From the NCBI RefSeq assembly GCF_022230955.1, contig NZ_JAKKFI010000107.1, positions 1-57,687 of the forward strand: a DNA stretch of 57,687 nucleotides, in the 5' to 3' direction. A program made the translations under genes and the position numbers. Every line of letters begins with the position of its first letter. The stretch's first letter is position 1. The notes below the pieces were generated by a model, which did not search any database, was not told the DNA's origin, and was given only the letters and a program-made list of their open reading frames with translations. This stretch comes from Micromonospora cabrerizensis. GTDB taxonomy: Bacteria > Actinomycetota > Actinomycetes > Mycobacteriales > Micromonosporaceae. Below, piece after piece: positions 8,103 to 16,351 of the stretch.

Positions 8103-8730
8103 CCGGTGTGTCGTCGGACCGACCGAGCATCTGCAGGAAGTCGGTGGTGAGGGCGAACGGGTCGGCGGGGCCGCTGGCCGGCGGCCGACGCTCGACCTGG
8201 TCGGCCAACTCCCCGGCGGCACGCCGGATCCGGCCGCGCAACGCGCCGTCGGCGGTGCCGTCCGACCAGTCCTCCGGTGCGGCGAAGACCGCGGTCGGGA
8301 CCACCACCGCCCGCAGGTAGGCGAACATCGGGCGGACGGCGTGCTCCAGTGCCAGCGAGTGCCGGGCGGTGCCGCCGGTCGCCCCGATCAGCACCGGCCG
8401 GTCGACCAGCGAACCCGCATCCAACACGTCGAAGAAGGACTTGAACAGCCCGTTGTAGGAGGCGCTGAAGATCGGGGTGACGGCGATGAGCCCGTCCGCC
8501 CCGGTCACCGCGTCGACCACCTCGCGCAGCGCCGCCGGCGGGAACCCGGTGAGCATGTTGTTCACCACGTCGTGGGCGTACTCCCGCAGGTCGACCACAC
8601 GCAGCTCCACCTCGGAGCCGCGCCGGACCAGCTCGTCGCGGGCGGCCGCGGCGAGCTGGTCGGCGAGCAGCCGGGTCGACGAGGGCTGACTCAGCCCCGC
8701 CGAGACCACGGCCAGGGTGCGGCGGGTCAT
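8095..8730 (-). CDS. NAD(P)H-dependent FMN reductase
   Basis: A 211-residue flavodoxin-fold reductase. The N-terminus has AVVSAGLSQPSSTRLLADQL (phosphate-binding loop), and TPIFSASYNGLFKSFFDVL (about 85-103) is the family's conserved flavin/dimer region. It probably supplies reduced flavin to the luciferase-like oxidoreductase encoded immediately upstream, with which it overlaps by four bases (ATGA). This pair matches the adjacent actinobacterial families I know as CE1759 (reductase) and CE1758 (LLM enzyme). Substrate unknown. Confidence 0.9.
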   Translation of the reverse strand: MTRRTLAVVSAGLSQPSSTRLLADQLAAAARDELVRRGSEVELRVVDLREYAHDVVNNMLTGFPPAALREVVDAVTGADGLIAVTPIFSASYNGLFKSFFDVLDAGSLVDRPVLIGATGGTARHSLALEHAVRPMFAYLRAVVVPTAVFAAPEDWSDGTADGALRGRIRRAAGELADQVERRPPASGPADPFALTTDFLQMLGRSDDTPVS

Positions 8731-9869
8731 CGGGTCGCCCCCTCCGGCGCCTTGCCCGTCACGTCGTCCACGGCGTGCACGGTGCTGTCCGTGCCGCCAC
8801 CGGCGGCGGCGACCAGCGAGGCGTGGGTGGGCGCCTCCGGCACGTGCGCCGGCCGCAGCGCGGCGAACTCCTTGCGCAGCACCGGCACCACCTCCTCGCC
8901 GAGCAGGTCGAGCTGCTCCAAAACGGTCTTCAGGGGCAGCCCGGCGTGGTCCATCAGGAAGAGCTGCCGCTGGTAGTCGCCGACGTACTCCCGGAAGCCG
9001 AGCGTGCGGTCGATGACCTGCTGCGGGCTGCCCACGGTCAGCGGGGTCTCCCGGGTGAACTCCTCCAGCGACGGCCCGTGCCCGTAGACCGGGGCGTTGT
9101 CGAAGTACGGCCGGAACTCCCGGACCGCGTCCTGCGAGTTGCGCCGCATGAACACCTGCCCACCGAGACCGACGATGGCCTGGTCGGCGGAGCCGTGGCC
9201 GTAGTGCGCGTACCGCTGGCGGTAGAGCGCGATCATCCGCTGGGTGTGCTCCTTGGGCCAGAAGATGTGGTTGGCGAAGAAGCCGTCACCGTAGTACGCG
9301 GCCTGCTCGGCGATCTCCGGGCTGCGGATCGAGCCGTGCCAGACGAACGGGGGCACGCCGTCGAGCGGACGCGGCGTCGAGGTGAACGACTGCAACGGGG
9401 TGCGGTACTTGCCCTTCCAGTCGACCACGTCCTCGCGCCACAACCGGTGCAGCAGGTCGTAGTTCTCGATGGCCAGGGGGATGCCGGCGCGGATGTCCTT
9501 GCCGAACCACGGGTAGACCGGGCCGGTGTTGCCGCGACCCATCATCAGGTCCACCCGGCCGCCGGACAGGTGCTGGAGCATCGCGTAGTCCTCGGCGATC
9601 TTCACCGGGTCGTTGGTGGTGATCAGCGTGGTGGCGGTGGACAGCAGCAGCCGCTCGGTGCGCGCCGCCACGTAGCCGAGCATGGTGGTCGGTGACGAGG
9701 GCACGAACGGCGGGTTGTGGTGCTCGCCGGTGGCGAAGACGTCCAGACCGACCTCTTCGGCCTTGAGCGCGATGGCGACCATCGCCTTGATCCGCTCATG
9801 CTCGGTCGGCTCCCGACCGGTGGTCGGGTCGACCGTGACGTCACCGACGGTGAAGACTCCGAACTGCAT
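8727..9869 (-). CDS. LLM-class flavin-dependent oxidoreductase
   Basis: A 380-residue bacterial-luciferase-like monooxygenase with a TIM-barrel fold. Recognisable segments are FATGEHHNPPFVPSSPTTML (about 45-64), LSTATTLITTNDPVKIAEDY and SGGRVDLMMGRGNTGPVYPWFG (about 105). It should use reduced flavin from the partner reductase. The start is ATG at 9869 with AGGGAG about 6 bases upstream. The gene pair forms a two-gene operon; an inverted repeat lies about 55 bp upstream. Confidence 0.9.
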   Translation of the reverse strand: MQFGVFTVGDVTVDPTTGREPTEHERIKAMVAIALKAEEVGLDVFATGEHHNPPFVPSSPTTMLGYVAARTERLLLSTATTLITTNDPVKIAEDYAMLQHLSGGRVDLMMGRGNTGPVYPWFGKDIRAGIPLAIENYDLLHRLWREDVVDWKGKYRTPLQSFTSTPRPLDGVPPFVWHGSIRSPEIAEQAAYYGDGFFANHIFWPKEHTQRMIALYRQRYAHYGHGSADQAIVGLGGQVFMRRNSQDAVREFRPYFDNAPVYGHGPSLEEFTRETPLTVGSPQQVIDRTLGFREYVGDYQRQLFLMDHAGLPLKTVLEQLDLLGEEVVPVLRKEFAALRPAHVPEAPTHASLVAAAGGGTDSTVHAVDDVTGKAPEGATR

Positions 9870-9921
9870 GACCAGCTCCCTGCGTGTAGAACCGGGTCAT
9901 TCGTCGTGCCCGGACGCAGCA

Positions 9922-9936
9922 GTCAACTTATTTGAC
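9922..9936. promoter_or_regulatory. inverted repeat upstream of the LLM/reductase operon
   Basis: GTCAA (9922-9926), a CTTAT centre and TTGAC (9932-9936) form a short AT-rich palindrome in otherwise GC-rich sequence, 53 bp before the LLM start codon. It is a plausible operator for an unknown regulator. The rest of 9870-10073 has no gene. Confidence 0.35.
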
Positions 9937-10038
9937 GACGCAACTATTCCGGAGGCGGCACGTCCCGAGGTGGCACAGGTCACGCCCAAAAGCGGACAGC
10001 GGCCACCCGACGGGGCGGCACCGCCGGCTCAACCGCCC

Positions 10039-10075
10039 GCCCGCGGCGTCCACCCAGCCGCCTGCCCGCGGCGTC
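10039..10075. repeat. 12-bp direct repeat abutting the MoaD-like gene stop
   Basis: GCCCGCGGCGTC occurs at 10039-10050 and again at 10064-10075, the second copy running into the stop codon (10074-10076) of the MoaD-like gene. The flanking AGCCGCC also recurs. It resembles the other stop-codon-anchored repeats in the window. Confidence 0.7.
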
Positions 10076-10349
10076 AGCCGCCCGCCACCGACGGCAACAC
10101 CTGCACCTCGGCGTCGTCGCCGACCGGGGTGGCCAGACCTCCGGAGTGCCGGCAGTCCTCACCGTCGACGAAGACGTTGACGTATCGGCGCAGCTCGCCG
10201 CGCTCGTCACGGATGCGCCGGGACAGCCGCGGATGCTGGGCGGCCACCTCGTCCAGGACCGCCCGCAGCGTCCCGGCGGCGGTGACGCTCAGCCGGCTGG
10301 CACCGCCGGCCTCGCCGCGCAGCGGGCCGGGCAGCAGCACGGTGACCAC
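10074..10349 (-). CDS. MoaD/ThiS-family sulfur carrier protein
   Basis: A 91-residue ubiquitin-like protein that begins VTVLLPGPLRGEAGG and ends SVAGG. The C-terminal diglycine is the site that is adenylated and thiocarboxylated in this family. I chose GTG at 10349, one base after the TGA of the upstream gene, since it includes the first beta strand; GTG at 10340, with GAGGTGG in front, is an alternative. It is translationally coupled to the BNR-repeat gene. It could serve molybdopterin, thiamine or another sulfur-transfer pathway; no other genes of those pathways are nearby. Confidence 0.85.
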   Translation of the reverse strand: MVTVLLPGPLRGEAGGASRLSVTAAGTLRAVLDEVAAQHPRLSRRIRDERGELRRYVNVFVDGEDCRHSGGLATPVGDDAEVQVLPSVAGG

Positions 10350-10350
10350 C

Positions 10351-11436
10351 TCAGACCGCCGCGGCGCGAACGCAGAGCACGTCGGGCAGATGCGCGGCCA
10401 CCAGGGACCAGGAGTCACCCTCGTCGCGGCTGGCGTAGACCTCGCCGGAACGGGTGCCGAAGTAGACCCCACCCGGGGTGGCCTCGTCGGCACACATCGC
10501 GTCGCGCAGCACCGCCGGGTAGAACGGCCCCTCGGGCAGCCCCACCGACAGCGGCTCCCACTTGCCGCCCGCGTCGGCGGAACGGAACACCCGGCAGCGG
10601 TGGTCGGTGGGGAACCGTTCGCCGTCGGCCACCAACGGGAAGGTCCACACCATGCCGCTCCGCCCCGGGTGGGCCACCATCGGGAAGCCGAAGTCGCTGG
10701 GCAGCCCGTCGGCGATCGAGGACCAGGTGCGGCCGTCGTCGTCGGAGCGGTAGACACCGTGGTGGTTCTGCGCATAGAGCCGCTCAGGATTGCCGGCGTC
10801 CCGGGCGACCTTGTGCACGCACTGGCCGAACTCCGGCCACTCGTCGGGCATGAAGTAGGCGCGGATGCCGGTGTTGCCCGGCGCCCAACTCGCCCCGGCG
10901 TCCTCCGAGCGGTAGACCCCGCCGGTGGACATGGCGACCAGCAGCCGGGCCGGGTCACGCGGGTGGGGCAGCACGGTGTGCACGGCCTGGCCGCCGAAGC
11001 CACCCTCCCACTGGGGGCGGTGCGGGTGGTCCCACAGGGAGCGGACCAGCTCGAAGCTGCGGCCGCCGTCGGTGGACCGGAACAGCGCGGACGGCTCGGT
11101 GCCGGCCCAGACCACGTCCGGCTGGTCGGGACCGGCCGGCATCAGCTGCCAGACCCGCCCGAGGGAGACGCCGGTGTCGTCCGGAAACGCGACCGGCGCG
11201 TGGTCGGGCTCGTCCCAGGAGGCGCCGAGGTCGTCGCTGGTGGCGACGCTGGGACCGAAGTGCGAGCTGGTCACCCCGGCCAGCAGCCGCGGGGTGGGGC
11301 GACGGGTGTCGACCGCGACCGCGTAGACACCGGTCATCGGGAAGTGCGGGCCGGTGATCTCCCAACTGCGCCGGTCATCACCACTGGTGGCGAGAAACAA
11401 CCCCTTGGCCGTGCCGATCGCGAGCAGCGTCGCCAT
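10351..11436 (-). CDS. BNR/Asp-box repeat beta-propeller protein
   Basis: A 361-residue protein with at least six Asp-box motifs of the form S-x-D-x-G-x-x-W/F: SDDLGASW, STDGGRSF, SEDAGASW, SDDDGRTW, SADAGGKW and SRDEGDSW, evenly spaced along the chain. This indicates a beta-propeller like sialidases or the Ycf48/VPS10 group, but no sialidase catalytic set is evident. There is no signal peptide, so it is cytoplasmic. It is coupled to the MoaD-like gene; a shared function is plausible but unknown. Confidence 0.85.
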   Translation of the reverse strand: MATLLAIGTAKGLFLATSGDDRRSWEITGPHFPMTGVYAVAVDTRRPTPRLLAGVTSSHFGPSVATSDDLGASWDEPDHAPVAFPDDTGVSLGRVWQLMPAGPDQPDVVWAGTEPSALFRSTDGGRSFELVRSLWDHPHRPQWEGGFGGQAVHTVLPHPRDPARLLVAMSTGGVYRSEDAGASWAPGNTGIRAYFMPDEWPEFGQCVHKVARDAGNPERLYAQNHHGVYRSDDDGRTWSSIADGLPSDFGFPMVAHPGRSGMVWTFPLVADGERFPTDHRCRVFRSADAGGKWEPLSVGLPEGPFYPAVLRDAMCADEATPGGVYFGTRSGEVYASRDEGDSWSLVAAHLPDVLCVRAAAV

Positions 11437-11518
11437 GATGTCCTCCGAACCGTCCGTGAGCAGGTGCGGTGATTATGGCCACACCCCCCGACACGTCCGT
11501 GGGACACACGCCCGGGGA

Positions 11519-12160
11519 TCAGCGTCGGGTGCGGGGCACGTGCCGCCGGTACGCGCTGACCGTCGGGTCGCCGTCCAGCCAGAACCGCCACGGCAGGTCA
11601 TGCGCGCCCGTCACACCGACCCGGGGACCGGCGACCACCGTCTCCGACGGCACCGTCCGCGTCGGCGGGCGCAGCCGGACCGGCCCGTCACCCAGCAGGT
11701 AGCCGCCGTACGCGGAGCGGTCGATGCCGAGCGTGGCGCACAGCCGGGCCGGCCCCCGGGCGAGGTCCACGTCCCGGCGTACGGCCGGCCGACGGTCCCG
11801 GGCCGCGGCCAGGCCGTCGACCACCTCCCCGGCGCGCAGCAGCACGGCGGAGGCCTCCCCCTCGACTCCGGTCACCACGTTCATGCACCAGTGCATCCCG
11901 TAGGTGAAGTAGACGTACGCGTGCCCGGCCGGGCCGAACATCACCGCGTTGCGCGGTGTGCGCCCCCGGTGGGCGTGCGAGGCCTGGTCTCCGGCCATGC
12001 CGGCGTACGCCTCGACCTCGGTGATCCGGACGGTGACGCCGCCCGCGTGCAGCTCGCAGCCCAGCAGCCCGCGCGCGGCCGGCAGCAGCGGGCCGGCCAG
12101 CAGGTCGGCCAGTGCCGCCAGGTCAGCGTCGGCGGCGTGGTCACCGGGCAACAGGTCCAT
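11519..12160 (-). CDS. 3-methyladenine (alkyladenine) DNA glycosylase
   Basis: A 213-residue member of the AAG/MPG family, which excises alkylated and deaminated purines for base-excision repair. EVEAYAG near residue 50 contains the catalytic Glu region. HAHRGRTPRNAVMFGPAG and YVYFTYGMHWCMNVV follow in the canonical order. ATG at 12160 gives the normal family length; the open frame upstream is spurious. It is divergent from the small HTH gene at 12260. Confidence 0.93.
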   Translation of the reverse strand: MDLLPGDHAADADLAALADLLAGPLLPAARGLLGCELHAGGVTVRITEVEAYAGMAGDQASHAHRGRTPRNAVMFGPAGHAYVYFTYGMHWCMNVVTGVEGEASAVLLRAGEVVDGLAAARDRRPAVRRDVDLARGPARLCATLGIDRSAYGGYLLGDGPVRLRPPTRTVPSETVVAGPRVGVTGAHDLPWRFWLDGDPTVSAYRRHVPRTRR

Positions 12161-12214
12161 GGTTCGACGGTACCCAGCCCAGCGGCGACAACCACGTACG
12201 ACCGGCCGCCATTT

Positions 12215-12230
12215 CAACAAAGTGTTGACA
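12215..12230 (+). promoter_or_regulatory. palindrome overlapping a -35-like TTGACA
   Basis: CAACA (12215-12219), AAG and TGTTG (12223-12227) make an inverted repeat whose right arm overlaps TTGACA at 12225-12230, about 30 bp before the ATG at 12260. A further TGTTG lies at 12237-12241. No strong -10 is seen. It could be the operator/promoter of the downstream HTH gene, or affect the divergent glycosylase. Confidence 0.35.
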
Positions 12231-12259
12231 ATGTCGTGTTGAGGGTGTGTGCTCGGGAC

Positions 12260-12685
12260 ATGACGACGGACGACCCGTTCACCGCGCCGCACCCGGCCCA
12301 CGCCCGCGCCCACCGCACCCACGAGGCACTCCAGCGGATCAGCGACCGGCATGCCGGCACCGACACCCAGCGCTCCCGCTGGGCCCACCCGTACGTGCTG
12401 GACCCGTGGGAGGCGGTCGCCCTGGTCACCGCGCTGGCCGCCGGCGGGGCCGAGCGGGAGCCGACCGAGGAGCCGGTCGACGCCGCCGACCTGACCGCCG
12501 CGCTGACCCTGCTGCCGCACGTCCGCGCCGAGTTGGACGCGCTGGAGGCCGGGCTGATGACGCTGGCCCGCGACCGCGGGTTGACCTGGCAGGCGATCGC
12601 GTACGGGCTGGGGCTGGGCAGCGCACAGGCGGCCCGGCAGCGCTACGAGCGGGTCGCCGCCCGCTCGGCCGAGCAGATTGGCTGA
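12260..12685 (+). CDS. small helix-turn-helix DNA-binding protein
   Basis: A 141-residue acidic protein. Its C-terminal 40 residues (LTWQAIAYGLGLGSAQAARQRYERV) read as a helix-turn-helix. The middle (DLTAALTLLPHVRAELDALEAGLMTLARDRG) is helical. No ligand domain is evident. It is probably a DNA-binding regulator; its targets are unknown. ATG at 12260 follows the palindromic promoter-like segment. The next gene (MmcQ/YjbR) starts 73 bp downstream on the same strand. Confidence 0.6.
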   Translation: MTTDDPFTAPHPAHARAHRTHEALQRISDRHAGTDTQRSRWAHPYVLDPWEAVALVTALAAGGAEREPTEEPVDAADLTAALTLLPHVRAELDALEAGLMTLARDRGLTWQAIAYGLGLGSAQAARQRYERVAARSAEQIG

Positions 12686-12758
12686 CCGCGCGAACCGGCA
12701 CACCGCGTGCCCGCAAGCGATTCGGCGGGCACACTGTGCGCACGACGAGGAGGCACCC

Positions 12759-13112
12759 ATGGAGCGCGCGGACATGCTGGCGTACTGCCTGGCCAAGCCG
12801 GGGGCGTGGCTGGACCAGCCGTGGGAGGGCGACGAGGTGGTGAAGGTGGGTGGCCGGATCTTCGCGTTCCTCGGCAACGGTGGCGGCGAGCCGACGGTCG
12901 GCATCAAGTGCGGGCCGACCCGCGAGGTGGCCGACGAGTGGCTGCACCGGCATCCCGACGACGCCCGGGTGATGGCCTACATCGGTCGGTCCGGGTGGAA
13001 CACCCTGCGTCTCAACGGCGGGATCGACGCCGAGGAGCTGACCGAGGCGGTCGACGCGTCGTACGACATGGTGGTCGCCAAGCTCCCCAGGCGGGAGCGC
13101 CCGACGGCCTGA
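12759..13112 (+). CDS. MmcQ/YjbR family protein
   Basis: A 117-residue single-domain protein matching the MmcQ/YjbR fold: DMLAYCLAKPGA at the start, VKVGGRIFAFLG (about 30), VGIKCGP, and SGWNTLRLNGGIDAEEL with a final SYDMVVAKLP. The fold resembles CyaY/double-wing DNA-binding domains; its cellular role is not established. ATG at 12759 has GAGGAGG about 6 bases upstream, which decides the start. Confidence 0.88.
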   Translation: MERADMLAYCLAKPGAWLDQPWEGDEVVKVGGRIFAFLGNGGGEPTVGIKCGPTREVADEWLHRHPDDARVMAYIGRSGWNTLRLNGGIDAEELTEAVDASYDMVVAKLPRRERPTA

Positions 13113-13155
13113 ACCGGCCGCGGCGCCGACGGAACCCGCCGACGCCGCGACGCGG

Positions 13156-14619
13156 TCAGCGCGGTACGACCCGTTCGGTGGCCCACTCCCGCCAGCCGGC
13201 CAACCGGTCCGCCGCGGCGGCGAGCTGGTCGGCGACCGGGCCGGGCCCGGTGGAACCGGGAGTGGTGCGGGCGGCGAGGGCCGAGCGAACCGAGAGCACA
13301 TCACGCACCGACGGGTCGAGGTGCCCGCTGATCGCGGCCAGGTCCTCGTCGGAGACGTCGTTCAGCTCGCACTCCCGAGCCGCGCAGAGCGCCACCAGCC
13401 GGCCGGTGATCTCGTGCGCGTCCCGGAACGGCACGTTGCGCCGGACCAGCCAGTCGGCGACCTCGGTGGCCAGGGAGAAGCCGACCGGGGCGGCGGCGAC
13501 GAGGCGGTCCACCCGGACCGTCATCGTGGAGATCATTCCGGCCAGGGCCGGCAACAGCAGCTCCAGGGTGTCGACCGCGTCGAAGGCCGGCTCCTTGTCC
13601 TCCTGCATGTCCCGGTCGTAGGTCATCGGCAGGCCCTTGAGCATGGTGAGCACGGTCACCAGGCCGCCGACCAGACGCCCGGACTTGCCGCGCGCCAGCT
13701 CCGCGATGTCCGCGTTCTTCTTCTGCGGCATGATCGACGAGCCGGTGGCGAACGAGTCGTCCAGCTCGACCCAGCCGAACTCGTGCGACGTCCAGAGCAC
13801 CACCTCCTCGCCGAGCCGGGACAGGTGCACCCCGATCAGGGCGGTGGTGAAGAGGAACTCGGCGACGAAGTCCCGGTCGGCGACCGCGTCCATCGAGTTG
13901 GCGAAGGACGTCCGGAAACCCAGCTCCTTCGCCACGGCCACCGGGTCCAGTGGCAGGCCGGAGCCCGCCAGCGCGCCCGCGCCGAGCGGACTGACCGCCG
14001 CCCGGTGGTCCCAGTCACGCAGACGCTCCAGGTCCCGCAGCAGCGGCTGCACGTGGGCCAGCAGCCAGTGCCCGAAGGTGACCGGCTGGGCGTGCTGGAG
14101 GTGGGTCATGCCGGGCGCCGCGGTGTCGATGTGCCGCTCGGCCTGCTCGACCAACGCCTCGGCCAGCTCGACGAGGCGGCTGGCCACACCCCGGGCGTGG
14201 TCCCGCAGGTAGAGACGCAGATCCGTGGCGACCTGGTCGTTACGGGACCGGCCGGCGCGCAACTTGCCGCCGAGGCTGCCGAGGCGCTCCAGCAGGCCGC
14301 GCTCCAGCGCGGTGTGCACGTCCTCGTCCTCGATGGTGGGCCGGAACGCCCCGGAGGCGCAGGCGGCCTCCAGGTCGTCCAACGCGGCCAGCATTCGGCC
14401 CAGCTCCTCCGGGTCGAGCAGGCCGGCGCCGGCCAGGACCCGGGCGTGCGCCCGGGAACCGGCGATGTCGTACGGCGCCAGGCGCCAGTCGAACTGCACG
14501 CTCACCGACAGTCGGGCGAGCGCCTCGGCGGGGCCGCCCGCGAACCGGCCACCCCACAGGCTCGTCCGGTTGGTGGCGGCGCTGTTCTCGGTCAGGCTCT
14601 TGTCGTCCACGCCGCCCAT
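13156..14619 (-). CDS. argH: argininosuccinate lyase
   Basis: It catalyses the last step of arginine synthesis, argininosuccinate to arginine plus fumarate. The 487-residue protein carries the fumarase/aspartase signature GSSIMPQKKN (about 285-295), and TSLWGGRF near the N-terminus is typical of ArgH. ATG at 14619, eight bases after the argG stop codon, is preferred over a longer frame reaching 14691. It is the last gene of the arginine operon. Confidence 0.96.
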   Translation of the reverse strand: MGGVDDKSLTENSAATNRTSLWGGRFAGGPAEALARLSVSVQFDWRLAPYDIAGSRAHARVLAGAGLLDPEELGRMLAALDDLEAACASGAFRPTIEDEDVHTALERGLLERLGSLGGKLRAGRSRNDQVATDLRLYLRDHARGVASRLVELAEALVEQAERHIDTAAPGMTHLQHAQPVTFGHWLLAHVQPLLRDLERLRDWDHRAAVSPLGAGALAGSGLPLDPVAVAKELGFRTSFANSMDAVADRDFVAEFLFTTALIGVHLSRLGEEVVLWTSHEFGWVELDDSFATGSSIMPQKKNADIAELARGKSGRLVGGLVTVLTMLKGLPMTYDRDMQEDKEPAFDAVDTLELLLPALAGMISTMTVRVDRLVAAAPVGFSLATEVADWLVRRNVPFRDAHEITGRLVALCAARECELNDVSDEDLAAISGHLDPSVRDVLSVRSALAARTTPGSTGPGPVADQLAAAADRLAGWREWATERVVPR

Positions 14620-14627
14620 TGTGGGGC

Positions 14628-15839
14628 TCACTGTCCGCCACCGCCCAGCCGGGCGTCCCGAGCGGCGGCCATCCGACTCGGCAGACCCCACAACTGCACG
14701 AAACCCTTGGCCAGGGACTGGTCGAAGGTGTCGCCGGTGTCGTAGGTGGCCATCCCGAAGTCGTAGAGGCTCGCCTCGGAGCGACGGCCCGTCACGGTGG
14801 CCCGGCCGCCGTGCAGGGTCATCCGCACCTCACCGCTCACGTGCCGCTGCGCGTCGTCGATGAACGCGTCCAGCGAGTCCTTCAGCGGCGAGAACCACAG
14901 GCCGTCGTAGACCAGCTCACCCCAGCGCTGGTCCACGCCGCGCTTGAACCGGGCCAGGTCGCGTTCCACGGTCACCGCCTCCAGCTCCTGGTGGGCGGTG
15001 ATCAGCGCGACCGCGCCGGGCGCCTCGTACACCTCGCGGCTCTTGATGCCCACGAGGCGGTCCTCGACCATGTCGAGCCGGCCCACGCCGTGGGCGCCGG
15101 CGCGCCGGTTCAGCTCCAGGATCGCCTGGTACGGGGTGACCGTCTCACCGTCGATCGCCACCGGCACACCGCCGTCGAAGGTGATCACGACCTCGTCGGC
15201 GTCACGGTCCAGCGCCGGGTCGGCAGTGTACGAGTAGAGGTCCTCGACGGGAGCGTTCCAGATGTCCTCCAGGAAACCGGTCTCCACCGCCCGACCCCAC
15301 AGGTTCTGGTCGATCGAGTAGGGCGACTTGGCCGACACGTCGATCGGCAGCCCCTTCTCCTCGGCGAAGGCGATCGCCTTGTCCCGCGTCCAGGCGAAGT
15401 CCCGGGCCGGCGCGACGATCTTCAGGTCGGGGGCGAGCGCGTTCAGGCCCACCTCGAACCGGACCTGGTCGTTGCCCTTGCCGGTGCAGCCGTGCGACAC
15501 GATCGTGCCGCCGTGCTGACGCGCCGCCGCCACCAGGTGCTTGACGATCAACGGCCGGGACAGCGCCGACACCAACGGGTAGCGGTCCATGTAGAGGGCG
15601 TTGGCCCGGATGGCCGGCAGGCAGTAGTCGGCGGCGAACTCGTCGCGCGCGTCGACGACCTCCGACTCGGCGGCGCCGCAGTCCAGGGCACGCTGCCGGA
15701 TCGCGTCGAGGTCCTCGCCGCCCTGACCGACGTCGACCGCGACCGCGATCACCTCGGCGCCGGTCTGCTCGGCCAGGTACGGAATGGCGACGGAGGTGTC
15801 CAACCCTCCGGAGTACGCGAGCACCACCCGCTCGGTCAT
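14628..15839 (-). CDS. argG: argininosuccinate synthase
   Basis: It condenses citrulline and aspartate with ATP to argininosuccinate. The 403-residue protein has the N-type ATP pyrophosphatase loop AYSGGLDTS at residues 9-17 and GCTGKGNDQVRFE (about 118-130). Its ATG overlaps the argR stop codon (ATGA), so the two are translationally coupled. Confidence 0.97.
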   Translation of the reverse strand: MTERVVLAYSGGLDTSVAIPYLAEQTGAEVIAVAVDVGQGGEDLDAIRQRALDCGAAESEVVDARDEFAADYCLPAIRANALYMDRYPLVSALSRPLIVKHLVAAARQHGGTIVSHGCTGKGNDQVRFEVGLNALAPDLKIVAPARDFAWTRDKAIAFAEEKGLPIDVSAKSPYSIDQNLWGRAVETGFLEDIWNAPVEDLYSYTADPALDRDADEVVITFDGGVPVAIDGETVTPYQAILELNRRAGAHGVGRLDMVEDRLVGIKSREVYEAPGAVALITAHQELEAVTVERDLARFKRGVDQRWGELVYDGLWFSPLKDSLDAFIDDAQRHVSGEVRMTLHGGRATVTGRRSEASLYDFGMATYDTGDTFDQSLAKGFVQLWGLPSRMAAARDARLGGGGQ

Positions 15840-16351
15840 GATGTCGTGTTTCCTTCCACGTTGTCTTCCCGCCGGGCCCAGCCGGCGAGCTTCTCGCCGA
15901 GCGCGGCCCCACCGACGGCCTCGCGGGCCACGACGAGGATGGTGTCGTCGCCGGCGATGGTGCCGACGATCTCGGGCAGGCCCGCTCGGTCCAACGCGCT
16001 GGCCAGGTACTGGGCTGCGCCCGGCGGGGTACGCAGCACGGCGATGTTGCCGCTGGAGTCGACGCCGTTGAGCAGCTCGTGCAGCAGCCGCATCAGTCGG
16101 GCCGGCGCGGCCTCGGCGTCGCGCAACGGCCGTTTGCCGTCCTCGGGGATCAGGTAGACGGCCGGGCCGTCGCCGCCACGCACCTTGACCGCGCCCAGCT
16201 CCTCCAGGTCGCGCGAGAGGGTGGCCTGGGTGACGCCGACACCGTCGGAGGCGAGCAGGTCGGCCAGCTCGGTCTGCGACCGGATCGCCTTGTCACGGAT
16301 CAGCTCCACGATCCGGGCGTGCCGGGCCGCGCGGGTCAACGGCGAGGTCAT
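15836..16351 (-). CDS. argR: arginine repressor
   Basis: A 171-residue ArgR/AhrC protein. The N-terminal winged helix covers residues 8-75 (IRSQTELADLL; TQATLSRDLEELGAVKV). The C-terminal oligomerisation and arginine-binding domain contains GTIAGDDTILVV with the Asp pair that binds arginine. With arginine bound it should act on ARG boxes such as those before argC. It lies inside the operon between argF and argG, overlapping both neighbours by four bases. Confidence 0.96.
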   Translation of the reverse strand: MTSPLTRAARHARIVELIRDKAIRSQTELADLLASDGVGVTQATLSRDLEELGAVKVRGGDGPAVYLIPEDGKRPLRDAEAAPARLMRLLHELLNGVDSSGNIAVLRTPPGAAQYLASALDRAGLPEIVGTIAGDDTILVVAREAVGGAALGEKLAGWARREDNVEGNTTS

